Source of the DNA: Allobosea robiniae
Lineage (GTDB): Bacteria; Pseudomonadota; Alphaproteobacteria; Rhizobiales; Beijerinckiaceae
DNA: 64,000 bases
NCBI RefSeq assembly: GCF_900102525.1
Contig: NZ_FNBZ01000004.1
Span: 1-64,000, forward strand
Direction of reading: 5' to 3'
The notes beneath the pieces were generated by a model. The model was not told the DNA's origin. It ran no database searches and worked only from the letters and a program-made list of their open reading frames with translations. The translations under genes and the position numbers were made by a program. This document shows positions 27,975-37,533 of the stretch, in pieces. Positions within the stretch are counted from its first letter, which is position 1. Every line of letters starts with the position of its first letter.

Positions 27975-29380
27975 GATAGCTTGGGCACAAGATGCGCGCC
28001 CCAGTTCGCGATGCCTGACCACTGAGCCAGCGAATGACCGGCCGCAGCGTCTCCTCGGTACATCAGCTCGAAGACGTGGTCGAACACGCTGGTGTGCCGT
28101 TTGCAGAACCATGTGCTGCTTCGCGCATGATCGCTGCGACCGTACCTTGAGAGGTCGTCGATCAGATCCGATCCGCAATAGGGCTGGAAGGCACAGTGAA
28201 TGCAGTCCGGCTCGAAGCTGTTAAGCGACGCAGCATTCAGGATGTCCCGTTTCTCGGCCGCCATCCCGGTGAGGACGTCCCCGATGGACAGGTCGATACG
28301 CCCGATCCGGGACAGCATCCTTGCCTCGTCCGTCGGGTAAAGTTTCCCGTCGTGGTCGATGACCACGTAATCGGAGCCGAAGAAATTGGGATTCCTCAGG
28401 TCGACGTGCTCGTCGGCGCCCGGCCGGAGCGCGCGTCGCAGGCATTGGGAGAAATAGTACTCCTCCAGCCCGGCGCCCGTTCGGTAGTTGAGGTCGATCA
28501 GGTGCTCCACGAATTGGCGGTGGAGCGTGTTCCATCGCTCGATATCGGCGTCCACGGACCGAGCGCGCCGCGCGAAGCCCTGGTGATTGATCGGCCGCAG
28601 ATAGATCGAGCGCATGCCGCGAGAGCTGTAGGCTTCGATCAGCTCGTCGAAGTCGGGGGGATCGTCGATGTCGATCGTGGGGAGTGCCGAAACCTTGTCG
28701 GCTCCTAGCCGCTCAAGTGCCTGATCCAGGTTGCTCAGGAACCCTTCGGTGGCCGAAGCCGACTGCGTTCGCTGCCGGGTATGGGTGGCGGAATCGCCAT
28801 CGAGGGAAGTGCTCACGAAAGTGTCCGGGGCGTCGAGGAAGGACCATGCCTCGGCTCCCATCCTTTGCATGTTGGTGCAGACCACGAACTTGGACGACGT
28901 GAACCGCCGACGACAGAACGTACGTACCTTTTCGAGCAAATCCAGGCGCAGCAGCGGTTCACCGCCCTGGAACTCGATCTTGACGTCACTCGTCATCAAT
29001 CTATCGAGATAGCGCAGCACGGCCCCGGTCGTTTCCTCGCTCCAATCGTAACCGCGAGCGTTTTCGGCCGCGCGAGAGACCTGACAGTACGTGCAGCTCA
29101 GGTTGCACCTGAGCGTCGGCACCAGGATCACATACCCAAGTTCGGTTCGGATGGCTTGCCGTTGGCTCCAGCGGTACGCGAAGCTCGTATGAGCTAAATC
29201 ACCGGCCTCTTCAAAACCGTGGCCGCCGAGGTGAAGGAAAGCCTTGTCCCGTGCCGTCAACCCGCCCGAAACGTACCGATCGAGAAAGGAGGCGTCAGCG
29301 CGGAAAAACCCTCCGGCATCGTCGCTGAAGAGATAGCCGTCCGAAGCCCCTCCTCGAAATCTTAGCGGCCAAATCTTCAT
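27971..29380 (-). CDS. hxsB: HxS system radical SAM maturase HxsB
   Basis: 469 residues. The first ~100 residues form a leader-recognition-like region. The [4Fe-4S] motif is CNLSCTYC within TLRCNLSCTYCQVSR, followed by EFQGGEPLLRLDLLEKV. The C-terminus is SPASM-like, with CIHCAFQPYCGSD and a further WFCKRH cysteine, consistent with auxiliary clusters as in other peptide-modifying radical SAM enzymes. Its start overlaps the hxsD stop (ATGA) and its stop overlaps the hxsC start, indicating tight translational coupling. Confidence 0.88.
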   Translation of the reverse strand: MKIWPLRFRGGASDGYLFSDDAGGFFRADASFLDRYVSGGLTARDKAFLHLGGHGFEEAGDLAHTSFAYRWSQRQAIRTELGYVILVPTLRCNLSCTYCQVSRAAENARGYDWSEETTGAVLRYLDRLMTSDVKIEFQGGEPLLRLDLLEKVRTFCRRRFTSSKFVVCTNMQRMGAEAWSFLDAPDTFVSTSLDGDSATHTRQRTQSASATEGFLSNLDQALERLGADKVSALPTIDIDDPPDFDELIEAYSSRGMRSIYLRPINHQGFARRARSVDADIERWNTLHRQFVEHLIDLNYRTGAGLEEYYFSQCLRRALRPGADEHVDLRNPNFFGSDYVVIDHDGKLYPTDEARMLSRIGRIDLSIGDVLTGMAAEKRDILNAASLNSFEPDCIHCAFQPYCGSDLIDDLSRYGRSDHARSSTWFCKRHTSVFDHVFELMYRGDAAAGHSLAQWSGIANWGAHLVPKLS

Positions 29381-29616
29381 CGCAGCACGACGCGCATAAG
29401 CGCTTGGCGCATCGAGAGAGTCTCGGCATAGATCTTCTCGCGATATAGGGTATGCAGAAAATCAGCCCGCAGTTCAGGATCTGCAGCTTGCTCGCCTTCC
29501 AGGTCGACGCCCGCTTCCCCTGAAACGACACGAATGCCGGCATGTCGGCTCTCGAACCGCACGATCGCTGAGTCCAGATAACTGTGGAACGACGCCGGGA
29601 TCGAGATATGGCACAT
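29377..29616 (-). CDS. hxsD: HxS system protein HxsD
   Basis: 79 residues from the ATG at 29616; the frame is open farther upstream and no good ribosome-binding site fixes the start. The sequence is alpha/beta, and its end (ADFLHTLYREKIYAETLSMRQALM) corresponds to the LLNDYxLRE-type region that marks the HxsD family. It may serve as a peptide-recognition or chaperone subunit for the two maturases, by analogy to other small RiPP proteins. It is the first gene of the cluster. Confidence 0.72.
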   Translation of the reverse strand: MCHISIPASFHSYLDSAIVRFESRHAGIRVVSGEAGVDLEGEQAADPELRADFLHTLYREKIYAETLSMRQALMRVVLR

Positions 29617-30077
29617 GGCGAGCGGCCGGCTGATGGTGAGAGGAAAACTACCTTTGCGTGTGGCAGCGCGCCTTGCAATAGCTCGAAAGTCGCGGCGTTT
29701 TTTTTGCAAGAGGGTTTCGGGCGATCGCCTCAATCCCGCATTCAATAGACACAGGGTGAGAAACGACCGCTTCACGCCCGCCGTTGCGGTGAAGCGATGG
29801 AAAACAATTAGATAGTCGGAAAGCAGCGCTAACAGCAGACTTGGACACCTCACCCGCAAGCCCATATTGGTGCTCCATATCCACTCCAGCTTCGTGTCTA
29901 CGCCGCGCTGGTCAGGCACCACCCGAAGTCGACGCAAGCTCTGCCCATCGTGCCGCTGCGAGGCGACCGCTTTCGTTGAGTGCGTAGACAGCAGCGAAGC
30001 CCACCCCGCAGTAGCTTGACGGAGCACGAGCGGGCCGTGATCATCGTAATATGAAACTGGCTGGACCCAAATAAAGC
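29617..30077. other. Divergent promoter region between hxsD and the helicase gene
   Basis: 461 bases without a supported gene. They should contain the promoters of both the leftward hxs cluster and the rightward helicase/PLD pair, and perhaps an N-terminal extension of hxsD. The part next to hxsD holds a run of eight T (about 29699-29706) and is less GC-rich than its surroundings. No clear hexamer pair was found. Confidence 0.4.
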
Positions 30078-33000
30078 GTGACGAAGCGCAAGACGCCGAA
30101 ACTGAGGGGAAGGCGCCTTCCGCCAATTGCCGAGCGATTCGCCTTTCTCGGAGACGCCGTCTCTCCGGGCGACCGCAAGGCGCTTCGTTCCGCCCAGTTT
30201 GAGGTCTCGGACGCTAGTACCGGTCAGGATCGCAACCTCAAGCTCTGGAGAAAGACCGGCACGTCGGCGGATGAGGACCTCAGACAGCTCTGGTTGCACG
30301 AGATGCGGCAGGTCCAAAGGGTAATGTCCTACGCGGGAGCGCGCGAGGTCATAGTGGACATCCTGGAGTTCGTCGAGGACGAGAATGAGTTCGGCGTTCT
30401 CCTTGAACATGCCGGACAGCCGCTGTCAGCCAAGCTACGTCACGTGCCTCGGCAGCACTGGCTCAAGAACATCAGCGCACCGCGCGCAAGGGTCATCTTC
30501 TGGCAGAATATGCGCCGGATCGCCATCGCGCTTGGGATCGTCCATGCTCAGGGACTCGTCCACGGCCGCATCGACGCCGACGCTGTGATGACGGAGGGCG
30601 CGGAGGCCCCGGACTTCCAGCTGACCGGATTTGAATGGAGCCTATGGCTATCCGCGGACAAAGCCGACCGGGCCCACGCCCGCCTCAACGCCAATGCGGA
30701 AGCCGTTCGATCGGACCGATACTCCTTCGCTGAGGACTGGCGTTCGTTCGGACGGCTAGCGGCGCAGTGCCTCGAAGTCGCCGTCAGGAGCTCAGGCGAG
30801 ATCGCACCGGCAACGCCGGGGAGCCAACTGGTCTCGATGTCGAACTCAGAGCGGGCTCTCCTGAAAAGGTTGATAGCGCCGACGCGCCTCGACAATCTCG
30901 AGGCAGGCTCGATTGCAAGGGCGATCGACGATATCATCATCGAAGCTGGACGCGCGGGCGCGTCGAGAGCCGGAACGTTCGTCCTCATGTTCTCGCAGAG
31001 GTCGGGGCTCGGAGACGTCGTCTACGACATCACCGGCGGCGACATACCGAACGACGAGTACAGGAGGCAACTGGACTGGGTGCGCGCAGACCTCGACCGC
31101 GGCACCACACTGCTCGTGCCCCGTGCTTTCGACCTTACGAGCGGGAAGCTGCAGCTTGTGTCGTCGACGATGGTGTACGATCTCGCTCCAATGTGGAGTG
31201 ACGGCGTCGCCGCTTGGGACGTGGCAGTCTGTTCGCACATCGCGCCGCGCGGCGAGACTATCCGCATCGGCGACCAGGACGAACACGAACTAAAACAACC
31301 GGTCGAGATCGCGACATCCGTTAAGCACGCGACCGAAGTCAGAGCACGGCTTGGGCCCGACGTACTCGTCTGGACCGGCTTCGCCGAGTCAAGCTCGTCT
31401 CCGGCTCCGTCGGGCCGGGTCGAACGGGTGCGTCAGGCGCTCCTCCTGGTGCAGATCGTCGAGTCCGTCGTCAAGGCGTTGGAAGTCTACCCGGTCGAGG
31501 TCCTCCACGTCGAACAGGAGCAGGGACGCAGATTCGTCGTTCTGCGCGCTGAACCTAAAAACGAACGAGACCGCGCCGCCGCCAAACTGCGCCTGCCCGA
31601 GACCGAGCGAGCGCTCCGGCGACTGTTCGAGGACGATCAGCGCGACGCCGACGCGAAATGGCGGCTGTCGCTCGCTGCCGGCCTTGGCTCGAACCGCCAG
31701 AACGACGTGCTCGCCACGTTCCTCGACGTCGTCCAGCACAAAGGCCGGCACGCGCTGCGGTTCGAGGTCGACGATGAGCCGCCACGGGGATCTCCCCTCT
31801 TCTTACGGCCCGAGCGTGACGCAGGCACGGAAAGCGCCATTACCAGGAGGCTGAAGAACATCAAGGCGCTCTCGACCCGCGTCGACTTGTCAGAAATGCT
31901 GGACGATCCATGGCGGGTCCGACGATCTAGCCGGGAGACCATCGACGAGGCGGGCCAGACGGATAAGCACTTTCTGGACCTCGACCCACCGAAGCAGCAG
32001 GCGCTTCTCGGAGCCTGGTCGACGTCGCCGTCTTATAATGTCGTGGGGCCACCGGGCGTCGGCAAGACCCGTCTGGCGACTGAGGTGGTGCGGCGACGCT
32101 TCGAGGATGACCGGTCTTCGCGGCTCCTCGTCACCGCGCAGGGCCACGACGCGCTCGACCATCTACAGAGCGCCATCAGAAAGACCCTCGCGACCGGCGG
32201 TCAAGACGACGTTATCGTCGTCCGCTCGACGACCGCAGATCGCCGGTCGACGAGCGACGAGGATTTGCACAAAACGAGCAGGGACTATCTTGCCCTGCTC
32301 TCCGAGAGCGAACTTTCACGCGATGCACCTCCAGCCCTCCGAGATCGGGTGAACGCCCTGGCCGCGGCGTCCGGACGGCTCGCCCGCTCGAAGGACGCCG
32401 TTGAGAAGGACGACCGGGTCGCCCTCAATGCCCTGTCGAGCCTTATCCTGGATGCGGCCAACATAGTCATCTCGACAGCCAACTCGGCAGACGTCGAACG
32501 GCTTGTGGAGGCGAGCGAGCAGTTCGACTGGGTGATCGTTGAAGAGGCTGCCAAGGCGACTGGCCCCGAGCTGGTGGGCGCGCTAATGCTTTCCGGTCGA
32601 CGTCTGATGATCGGCGACCACCACCAACTACCGCCCTTCGAGGCGGATCGGCTCGTGGCACTCCTCCGCGACCATAGCGCTGTGGTCCAGGCGATCGAGA
32701 TGGCGGACCAGTACGTCGGCCCCTTGGTGCGAGATGGGGAGATCGCCGAGCTGGAGGCGCTGGCGGGCGATCCTGATGCACTGCGTGACGTCGCGGACAC
32801 CGCACTGCGGCTGTTCGAGCCCTTCCGCACTTTCGTCAAAGAGGACGAGCGCCGAGCGCGGCTTAATCCGGGACACCGGTTGATCTCCTCGACGCTCACG
32901 TCCCAACGTCGCATGGACCCGACCATAGCGCGGATCGTATCGAGGGCCTTCTACCACGATAGGCTCACCACTACTCCAGAGCGTACAGAGGAGGCGGTAA

Positions 33001-33674
33001 TGCAACCCCCGCCTTTTGACGTGCTCGCGCCGCTGCCGGCCTCCCCCGTCGTCTCGGTCGAGTTCAAGCACGTCAGCGCCACCGGCGACCGCGCCCACGC
33101 TGAACGAGGGAACCCGAGGTGGCACAATCCGGGTGAGGTGCAGGCGGTAATCGATGTGTTGCGGCACGTGCGCCCCCGCGAGGGTGGGACCCGCCCAAGC
33201 CTCGCGGTCCTTACCTTCTACTCGGCACAGGTGGAGAAGCTGGCACAGCGCATTGAGTTCGAGACAAGGGCCCGCACTCTCTCGCATTTGGCGGGCTTCG
33301 ATCCCGCTATGCAGGACGGCGGATGGGTTGGGACCGTCGACGGCTTCCAGGGCAATGAAGCTGACCTCGTGATCCTGTCACTCGTCCGGAACAACGCCGG
33401 CAGCGGCGCGCGAGCGCTTGGCTTCCTACGCGACCGCAGACGGATGAACGTCGCGCTCAGTCGCGCGAAGTCAAAACTTGTGATCGTGGGAAGTCCGTCC
33501 TTCCTGGTTGAGGCCGTGCGGGGCGTTAACCCAGACGCCGACGACCACGACCTTTCCTTTATCGATGCAATCGTTGACACGATCCAGCAGCTCAAATCTG
33601 AGCGACGGCCGGACGGGACGCCTTGCGCGGACTCGATTGAGCCAGCGAAGCTCTCGGGGGCTACGCCGTGCTGA
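30078..33674 (+). CDS. Degenerate kinase/SF1 helicase fusion, Mokosh type I MkoA-like
   Basis: 1198 residues from a GTG. About residues 40-290 have a protein-kinase fold, but the catalytic loop reads VHGRIDADAVM at 161-171, lacking the catalytic Asp, Lys and Asn of HRDxKxxN, and the DFG position reads TGFEW. From about 630 it is a COG1112/Upf1-like helicase: Walker A GPPGVGKT (657-664), VIVEEAAKA (819-827), GDHHQLPPF (846-854), then VDGFQGNEADLVILSL and MNVALSRAKSKLVIVG. With the next gene it matches the type I Mokosh anti-phage layout (kinase-helicase plus PLD nuclease). Confidence 0.85.
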   Translation: MTKRKTPKLRGRRLPPIAERFAFLGDAVSPGDRKALRSAQFEVSDASTGQDRNLKLWRKTGTSADEDLRQLWLHEMRQVQRVMSYAGAREVIVDILEFVEDENEFGVLLEHAGQPLSAKLRHVPRQHWLKNISAPRARVIFWQNMRRIAIALGIVHAQGLVHGRIDADAVMTEGAEAPDFQLTGFEWSLWLSADKADRAHARLNANAEAVRSDRYSFAEDWRSFGRLAAQCLEVAVRSSGEIAPATPGSQLVSMSNSERALLKRLIAPTRLDNLEAGSIARAIDDIIIEAGRAGASRAGTFVLMFSQRSGLGDVVYDITGGDIPNDEYRRQLDWVRADLDRGTTLLVPRAFDLTSGKLQLVSSTMVYDLAPMWSDGVAAWDVAVCSHIAPRGETIRIGDQDEHELKQPVEIATSVKHATEVRARLGPDVLVWTGFAESSSSPAPSGRVERVRQALLLVQIVESVVKALEVYPVEVLHVEQEQGRRFVVLRAEPKNERDRAAAKLRLPETERALRRLFEDDQRDADAKWRLSLAAGLGSNRQNDVLATFLDVVQHKGRHALRFEVDDEPPRGSPLFLRPERDAGTESAITRRLKNIKALSTRVDLSEMLDDPWRVRRSSRETIDEAGQTDKHFLDLDPPKQQALLGAWSTSPSYNVVGPPGVGKTRLATEVVRRRFEDDRSSRLLVTAQGHDALDHLQSAIRKTLATGGQDDVIVVRSTTADRRSTSDEDLHKTSRDYLALLSESELSRDAPPALRDRVNALAAASGRLARSKDAVEKDDRVALNALSSLILDAANIVISTANSADVERLVEASEQFDWVIVEEAAKATGPELVGALMLSGRRLMIGDHHQLPPFEADRLVALLRDHSAVVQAIEMADQYVGPLVRDGEIAELEALAGDPDALRDVADTALRLFEPFRTFVKEDERRARLNPGHRLISSTLTSQRRMDPTIARIVSRAFYHDRLTTTPERTEEAVMQPPPFDVLAPLPASPVVSVEFKHVSATGDRAHAERGNPRWHNPGEVQAVIDVLRHVRPREGGTRPSLAVLTFYSAQVEKLAQRIEFETRARTLSHLAGFDPAMQDGGWVGTVDGFQGNEADLVILSLVRNNAGSGARALGFLRDRRRMNVALSRAKSKLVIVGSPSFLVEAVRGVNPDADDHDLSFIDAIVDTIQQLKSERRPDGTPCADSIEPAKLSGATPC

Positions 33675-35452
33675 TTGCGATCCCCGTCTACCGCCTTTCC
33701 TGCAAGGTCGGGATCGATCGCGGACGTGCCTGGAGTATCGTTGAAGAAATGGTACTTTGGGCCACAGCGGCGAAGCCACGCTCGATCGCGCAGCTCTCGG
33801 CCGTCTCCAATCTCCCGCCGCAAATCGTTGTCGCGTCCATCGCGCGCATGATGAGGTTTCGGTTGGTCGAGCTGACAGTTAAGGACAACAGCGCCAAGTT
33901 CCAGACGAGCGCCTATGGCCGCGAGATCGTCGAAAGCGGCCGCCCCCTACCGTTCTTTCCCAAGCGCGAGTTGCGTCGCGTTAGCTTCGTCATAGAGCGT
34001 GCGACCGGCAGCTTCTTCCCGTCTGGTCAGGTGCGAGTGAGATCTGAGTTCGCGCTTGAGCAGGAGACGGACCCGGACGTTCGGATCCTCGTTGTAGAGG
34101 GCGGGCCGCCAGTCTCCAACGAGGCCATGCTCGCAAAGCTATCGCAGATCGCGGCGCGGGGCTGGGAGGAGCAGGTCGCGCTAGTCGACGGCCGCACCGC
34201 CTCGCTCCGACAGGAGTTCATGGTTATCCGAGTGGTGGATGGAGTCCCCCGCAACGTGCCCGAGGGCGCCTCCGACGCCTTGCGTGCGATCATCGACGAT
34301 GTCGCATCCCGAACCATGCCAAATACGCAAATCGCGATCGGCTACGCCGGTCCCGCAGGAGAGGCGACACCAGAGTTTGCCGCGCACCGGTGCCACTTCG
34401 AGCCCTCCGATCTCGTCATTGGCGGATCAAACCAGCTCGACTGCCTCAGGGGTATGATGGCGCGCGCGCATAGCCGAGCAGTTATCCATTCGACGTTCCT
34501 TGACCATAACCGGTTCAAAGACCTGCTCCCCGAGATCAGGATGGCGTGTGCCCGCGGCGTAGTTTTCGACCTGATGTGGGGAGCCGAGACGATCGACGAG
34601 GTCGAGACGCGGAACACGGCCGCTGCTGTGGAGATCGCCAAGACTATCCGCGGCGACCGAGACCTTGCCGGAAAGTTCCGGCTGCACATGACCAGCACCC
34701 GCTCCCACGCCAAGCTCTTACTCGTTGACACGGCGGAAGGTGACTGGCTCGCCGCTGTAGGGTCGTGCAACTGGCTCTCGTCACCATTCCGGTCGACCGA
34801 GGTCACGGTCGTATTGCGTGATCCCGCCACCGTCGCGGACGTTGCCGTAATCCTTCAGCGCCTCGTTGGCCGCCGCGGCCTTGCCGACGACATAGCCAAC
34901 GAGATGGGTATCCTATCGCGCGATCTGCGGAGGATGCCAGCCCGGTCTGGCCCCGCCGAGATAACGCTACTGGTCGGCAATGGCCACGACTCCGTCATGC
35001 GCGAGGTGAGTGGTCAAGCGAGGAGCCGCCTTGTCGTCGGCAGCAACCGACTGGGATCGACCGCCCGTCCGGGCGTCGTTATGCAAGGCGAAGCCGCAGC
35101 CCAGCGCGCTCAGGTCGAGGTCACACTCCTGTACTCAATTGCGTCCGGCCCGCTAAAAAACCGGCATGCCCGCAAGCTTGCAGCGGAGGCTGCAACGAAC
35201 GGCGTCCGCCTTGTAAAGACAAAGACCATACCCCTCCACGGCAAGTTTGTGGCGGCGGATGATGACGACCTCATTATTACCAGCCTCAACTGGGCCTCCG
35301 CCTCAAGCGATCCCGACCTGCCCGAAGGGGACGTCGGCGTCAGGATCCGGCTCGCGGGAATTGCGCGTCAGACTGTCGAGATTATTCACACCATCCATCC
35401 TGAGCTAATTCAGGAGGAAGGTGACGGAGAAAGCGCGCCTGAGCCGTCCTGA
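33668..35452 (+). CDS. Phospholipase D-fold nuclease, Mokosh MkoB-like
   Basis: 594 residues from a GTG whose codon overlaps the end of the helicase gene by seven bases. An N-terminal helix-turn-helix-like region (about 25-75) precedes two PLD halves. HKD1 is HAKLLLVD (His347, Lys349, Asp354) followed by AAVGSCNW, and HKD2 is HGKFVAAD (His524, Lys526, Asp531) followed by ITSLNWAS. Both catalytic sets are complete. In Mokosh type I the PLD protein is the presumed nuclease effector working with the helicase. The overlap supports obligate coupling. Confidence 0.85.
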   Translation: MLIAIPVYRLSCKVGIDRGRAWSIVEEMVLWATAAKPRSIAQLSAVSNLPPQIVVASIARMMRFRLVELTVKDNSAKFQTSAYGREIVESGRPLPFFPKRELRRVSFVIERATGSFFPSGQVRVRSEFALEQETDPDVRILVVEGGPPVSNEAMLAKLSQIAARGWEEQVALVDGRTASLRQEFMVIRVVDGVPRNVPEGASDALRAIIDDVASRTMPNTQIAIGYAGPAGEATPEFAAHRCHFEPSDLVIGGSNQLDCLRGMMARAHSRAVIHSTFLDHNRFKDLLPEIRMACARGVVFDLMWGAETIDEVETRNTAAAVEIAKTIRGDRDLAGKFRLHMTSTRSHAKLLLVDTAEGDWLAAVGSCNWLSSPFRSTEVTVVLRDPATVADVAVILQRLVGRRGLADDIANEMGILSRDLRRMPARSGPAEITLLVGNGHDSVMREVSGQARSRLVVGSNRLGSTARPGVVMQGEAAAQRAQVEVTLLYSIASGPLKNRHARKLAAEAATNGVRLVKTKTIPLHGKFVAADDDDLIITSLNWASASSDPDLPEGDVGVRIRLAGIARQTVEIIHTIHPELIQEEGDGESAPEPS

Positions 35453-35836
35453 ATTTCCTAGATGCTCTCCGCTTCGCTTGTGCAAACTTTCGTATTCGAA
35501 GGCGACAGTATCTGACTTCGTGCAAGCTTCCGAGTGCATTACGGATCGTTTGCACGGCGACTGAATAACCGGATATGGGGCGCAAAGCGGACGGCCCTGA
35601 GAAGCACGCCGTAGGTTGGCAAAGGCCACTTTCGGCGGCCGCACCGGCGCGCGAAGTGGATTGCCATGAAGCGGACGTTCCAGACGTCGGCAAGGCGCCA
35701 CTTCCTGACATTGGCACCCTGCCAGAAACCAGACGTTAAATCCCCCGGTGACCAGTTCGACTTTGGCGCTCGATCACGGTCGCAACGAAGCAATCACGCA
35801 TCGTGTAACTGCCCAGGTCGCCGTCGCGGCTTCCGA
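35453..35836. other. Intergenic stretch between the PLD gene and the sulfatase run
   Basis: 384 bases between convergent units. Short open frames occur on both strands, but none has a credible start, ribosome-binding site or family resemblance. I see no strong terminator hairpin. Confidence 0.35.
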
Positions 35837-36280
35837 TCACTTCCAGCCGATCAGCACACCGTCCGCGCCGAGCGACAGTTGTAGTCCCTGTCTTCTCGTC
35901 ACCAGCCTGAGGGTGACGCCGTTGGAGTTGCGGAGCCATAGCCGGCCACGTCCCTGGTCGCCGACCGCCCATCCCTCGCGCAGCTGCACGTAGGCACCGG
36001 TGAAATCCTCGCGTTGGGTCAGGCCGTAGACGGTGCCGGTCGCTTGCAGACGCGAAGCGCCGATTCCACCGACGCCCAGCCCTCCCACGGTGATGCCGTA
36101 GGACTTCCCCCGATAGGTCAGGGCGCCGCCGCCGATGGCGCCGGACCCGATGAAGGCTACCTGCAGCTGGCGAATGGAGACCTTACCCGTCGGCGGGCCG
36201 AGGTTGCGCTGCTGAGCGGATGCGGGCCCGCCCAATAGCAGCGTCACGAGGGAAACCATGATTGCTCTCAAGAATGTCAT
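35837..36280 (-). CDS. Small secreted glycine-rich protein, unknown function
   Basis: 147 residues. A signal peptide (MTFLRAIMVSLVTLLLGG, cleavage near ASAQ) is followed by a glycine-rich beta pattern (FIGSGAIGGGALTYRGKSYGITVGGLGVGGIGA). The mature part is reminiscent of DUF1134/EipA-like periplasmic proteins, but I cannot confirm that. It is the last gene of the minus-strand sulfatase run, 36 bases after the HlyD-type gene. Confidence 0.7.
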   Translation of the reverse strand: MTFLRAIMVSLVTLLLGGPASAQQRNLGPPTGKVSIRQLQVAFIGSGAIGGGALTYRGKSYGITVGGLGVGGIGASRLQATGTVYGLTQREDFTGAYVQLREGWAVGDQGRGRLWLRNSNGVTLRLVTRRQGLQLSLGADGVLIGWK

Positions 36281-36316
36281 AGGAGCTTCCCTTCGCTGAA
36301 TTGGAGATCAGGCGCG

Positions 36317-37258
36317 TTAGAATGGATTGACGTAGTTCGTGATGGCGATCTGGCGCAGCAGCACCTTTCGGATCACATGCGCGGCTGCAACCCGATCGGT
36401 GAAGATAGCGGCATCGCCGGCGCTCCCGGCCGGTAGGGAGCGCGCGAAGGCGTCATCATCAAGCTTCACCCGGACGATCAAGGGAGCGGCCTGGATCGCC
36501 CTCGGCGTGACGGCGAGGCCGGAGGGCTGGACCTGCCCAGTGGAAATGGCATGAAGCACGCTCTCGACCCTACCGGTCTGAACGGTGCCGGGCGTCATCT
36601 TGAAGGTGAGCTCCACGGGCTGGCCAGGCGCGATGTAGCGGGCGTCGATCTGGTTGATCTCGACTCCGACAACCGTCTCGGAGGTGTCGATGAACGCCAT
36701 GGCCGGCGCGAGCGGCAGGTTCGCGACCCGGGCGCCCTTCCTCAGAGCGAGGTTGGTCACGTAGCCGTCCGCTGGCGCCCGGACGGTCGTCTTCTCCAGG
36801 TTCCACTTCGCGCCTTCGAGCTGCGCCTTGAGCTGGTCGGCATTGGCCTGCCGCTCCTCGACGTCGAAGGCGCGTCCGGTACCCCGGTTCTGGAGCTGGG
36901 ACATCTCGGCGAGGCGCGTCTCGGCCAACTTCAGCTGCGCCTCGATCGCCTTGACCTGGGACTCGAACGGCACCGGGTCTATCCGGAAGAGCACCTCGCC
37001 GGCCTTGAGCGGGACGTTCGCCTTGGCCGCCACCTCGACGACCTCGCCGGAGATGTCCGGAACGATGGCAACGGAGTTGCGAACCACGATGGCTGGACCC
37101 TGCGGGGCGCCCCAGTTCATCGGGATGAAGAGCCCCAGCATAAGGGCCAGGAGAACGATCGCCGGCGAGATCTTCCAGAACAGGTTGAAGGGCACGACCT
37201 TCAGCTTCACCAGGACAAAGAGCAGCGCGAGGTAGACGTTGAGCAGTACCGCGATCAT
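36317..37258 (-). CDS. HlyD-type membrane fusion protein (YiaV-like)
   Basis: 313 residues from the ATG at 37258, overlapping the DUF3302 stop. Two N-terminal membrane helices (about 1-20 and 30-48) precede a biotinyl-lipoyl-like half (VVEVAAKANVPLKAGEVLFRIDPVPFE), a coiled-coil hairpin (about 105-165), the second lipoyl half (VRAPADGYVTNLALRKGARV) and a beta-barrel domain. E. coli pairs the same families as YiaV (HlyD) and YiaW (DUF3302). No ABC or RND transporter gene is adjacent, so its export partner is unclear. Confidence 0.87.
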   Translation of the reverse strand: MIAVLLNVYLALLFVLVKLKVVPFNLFWKISPAIVLLALMLGLFIPMNWGAPQGPAIVVRNSVAIVPDISGEVVEVAAKANVPLKAGEVLFRIDPVPFESQVKAIEAQLKLAETRLAEMSQLQNRGTGRAFDVEERQANADQLKAQLEGAKWNLEKTTVRAPADGYVTNLALRKGARVANLPLAPAMAFIDTSETVVGVEINQIDARYIAPGQPVELTFKMTPGTVQTGRVESVLHAISTGQVQPSGLAVTPRAIQAAPLIVRVKLDDDAFARSLPAGSAGDAAIFTDRVAAAHVIRKVLLRQIAITNYVNPF

Positions 37259-37512
37259 TGCGCCACCTGCCGATCGGGCCGAACAACCGTCCTGACGGGC
37301 ACGTCGACATAGGCCCAGATCAGCACGATTGGCCATAGCACGAAGCCGAGGAGCAGGGTGACCCAGCCCCCGACCGTGACCGCCTCGGCCCATGGGTGGT
37401 TACGCTTGCGGGCGATCACCCCGGGCAACGAGCCTATGAAGGCGATCACGACGACCGTGCTCAGGACCAAGACGGTCAGGACGATCCAGGCGAAGATGTC
37501 GAGGCCGGTCAT
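37255..37512 (-). CDS. DUF3302 inner-membrane protein (YiaW-like)
   Basis: 85 residues with two membrane helices (about 5-30 and 45-70) and the conserved SLPGVIARKRNHPWAEAVTVGGW loop typical of DUF3302. It overlaps the start of the HlyD-type gene by four bases, and the two proteins probably work together at the inner membrane. Function unknown. Confidence 0.85.
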   Translation of the reverse strand: MTGLDIFAWIVLTVLVLSTVVVIAFIGSLPGVIARKRNHPWAEAVTVGGWVTLLLGFVLWPIVLIWAYVDVPVRTVVRPDRQVAQ

Positions 37513-37533
37513 GGCGGTCTCCCTCGGGGCGGC

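Noticed and set aside
29617-30126. N-terminal extension of hxsD as a 249-residue protein
   Set aside because: The upstream translation is basic and non-conserved in character, and it would run into the divergent helicase gene; the HxsD family is short.
30180-30950. Active serine/threonine kinase
   Set aside because: The catalytic loop and DFG positions lack the required residues, so only a kinase-like fold is claimed.
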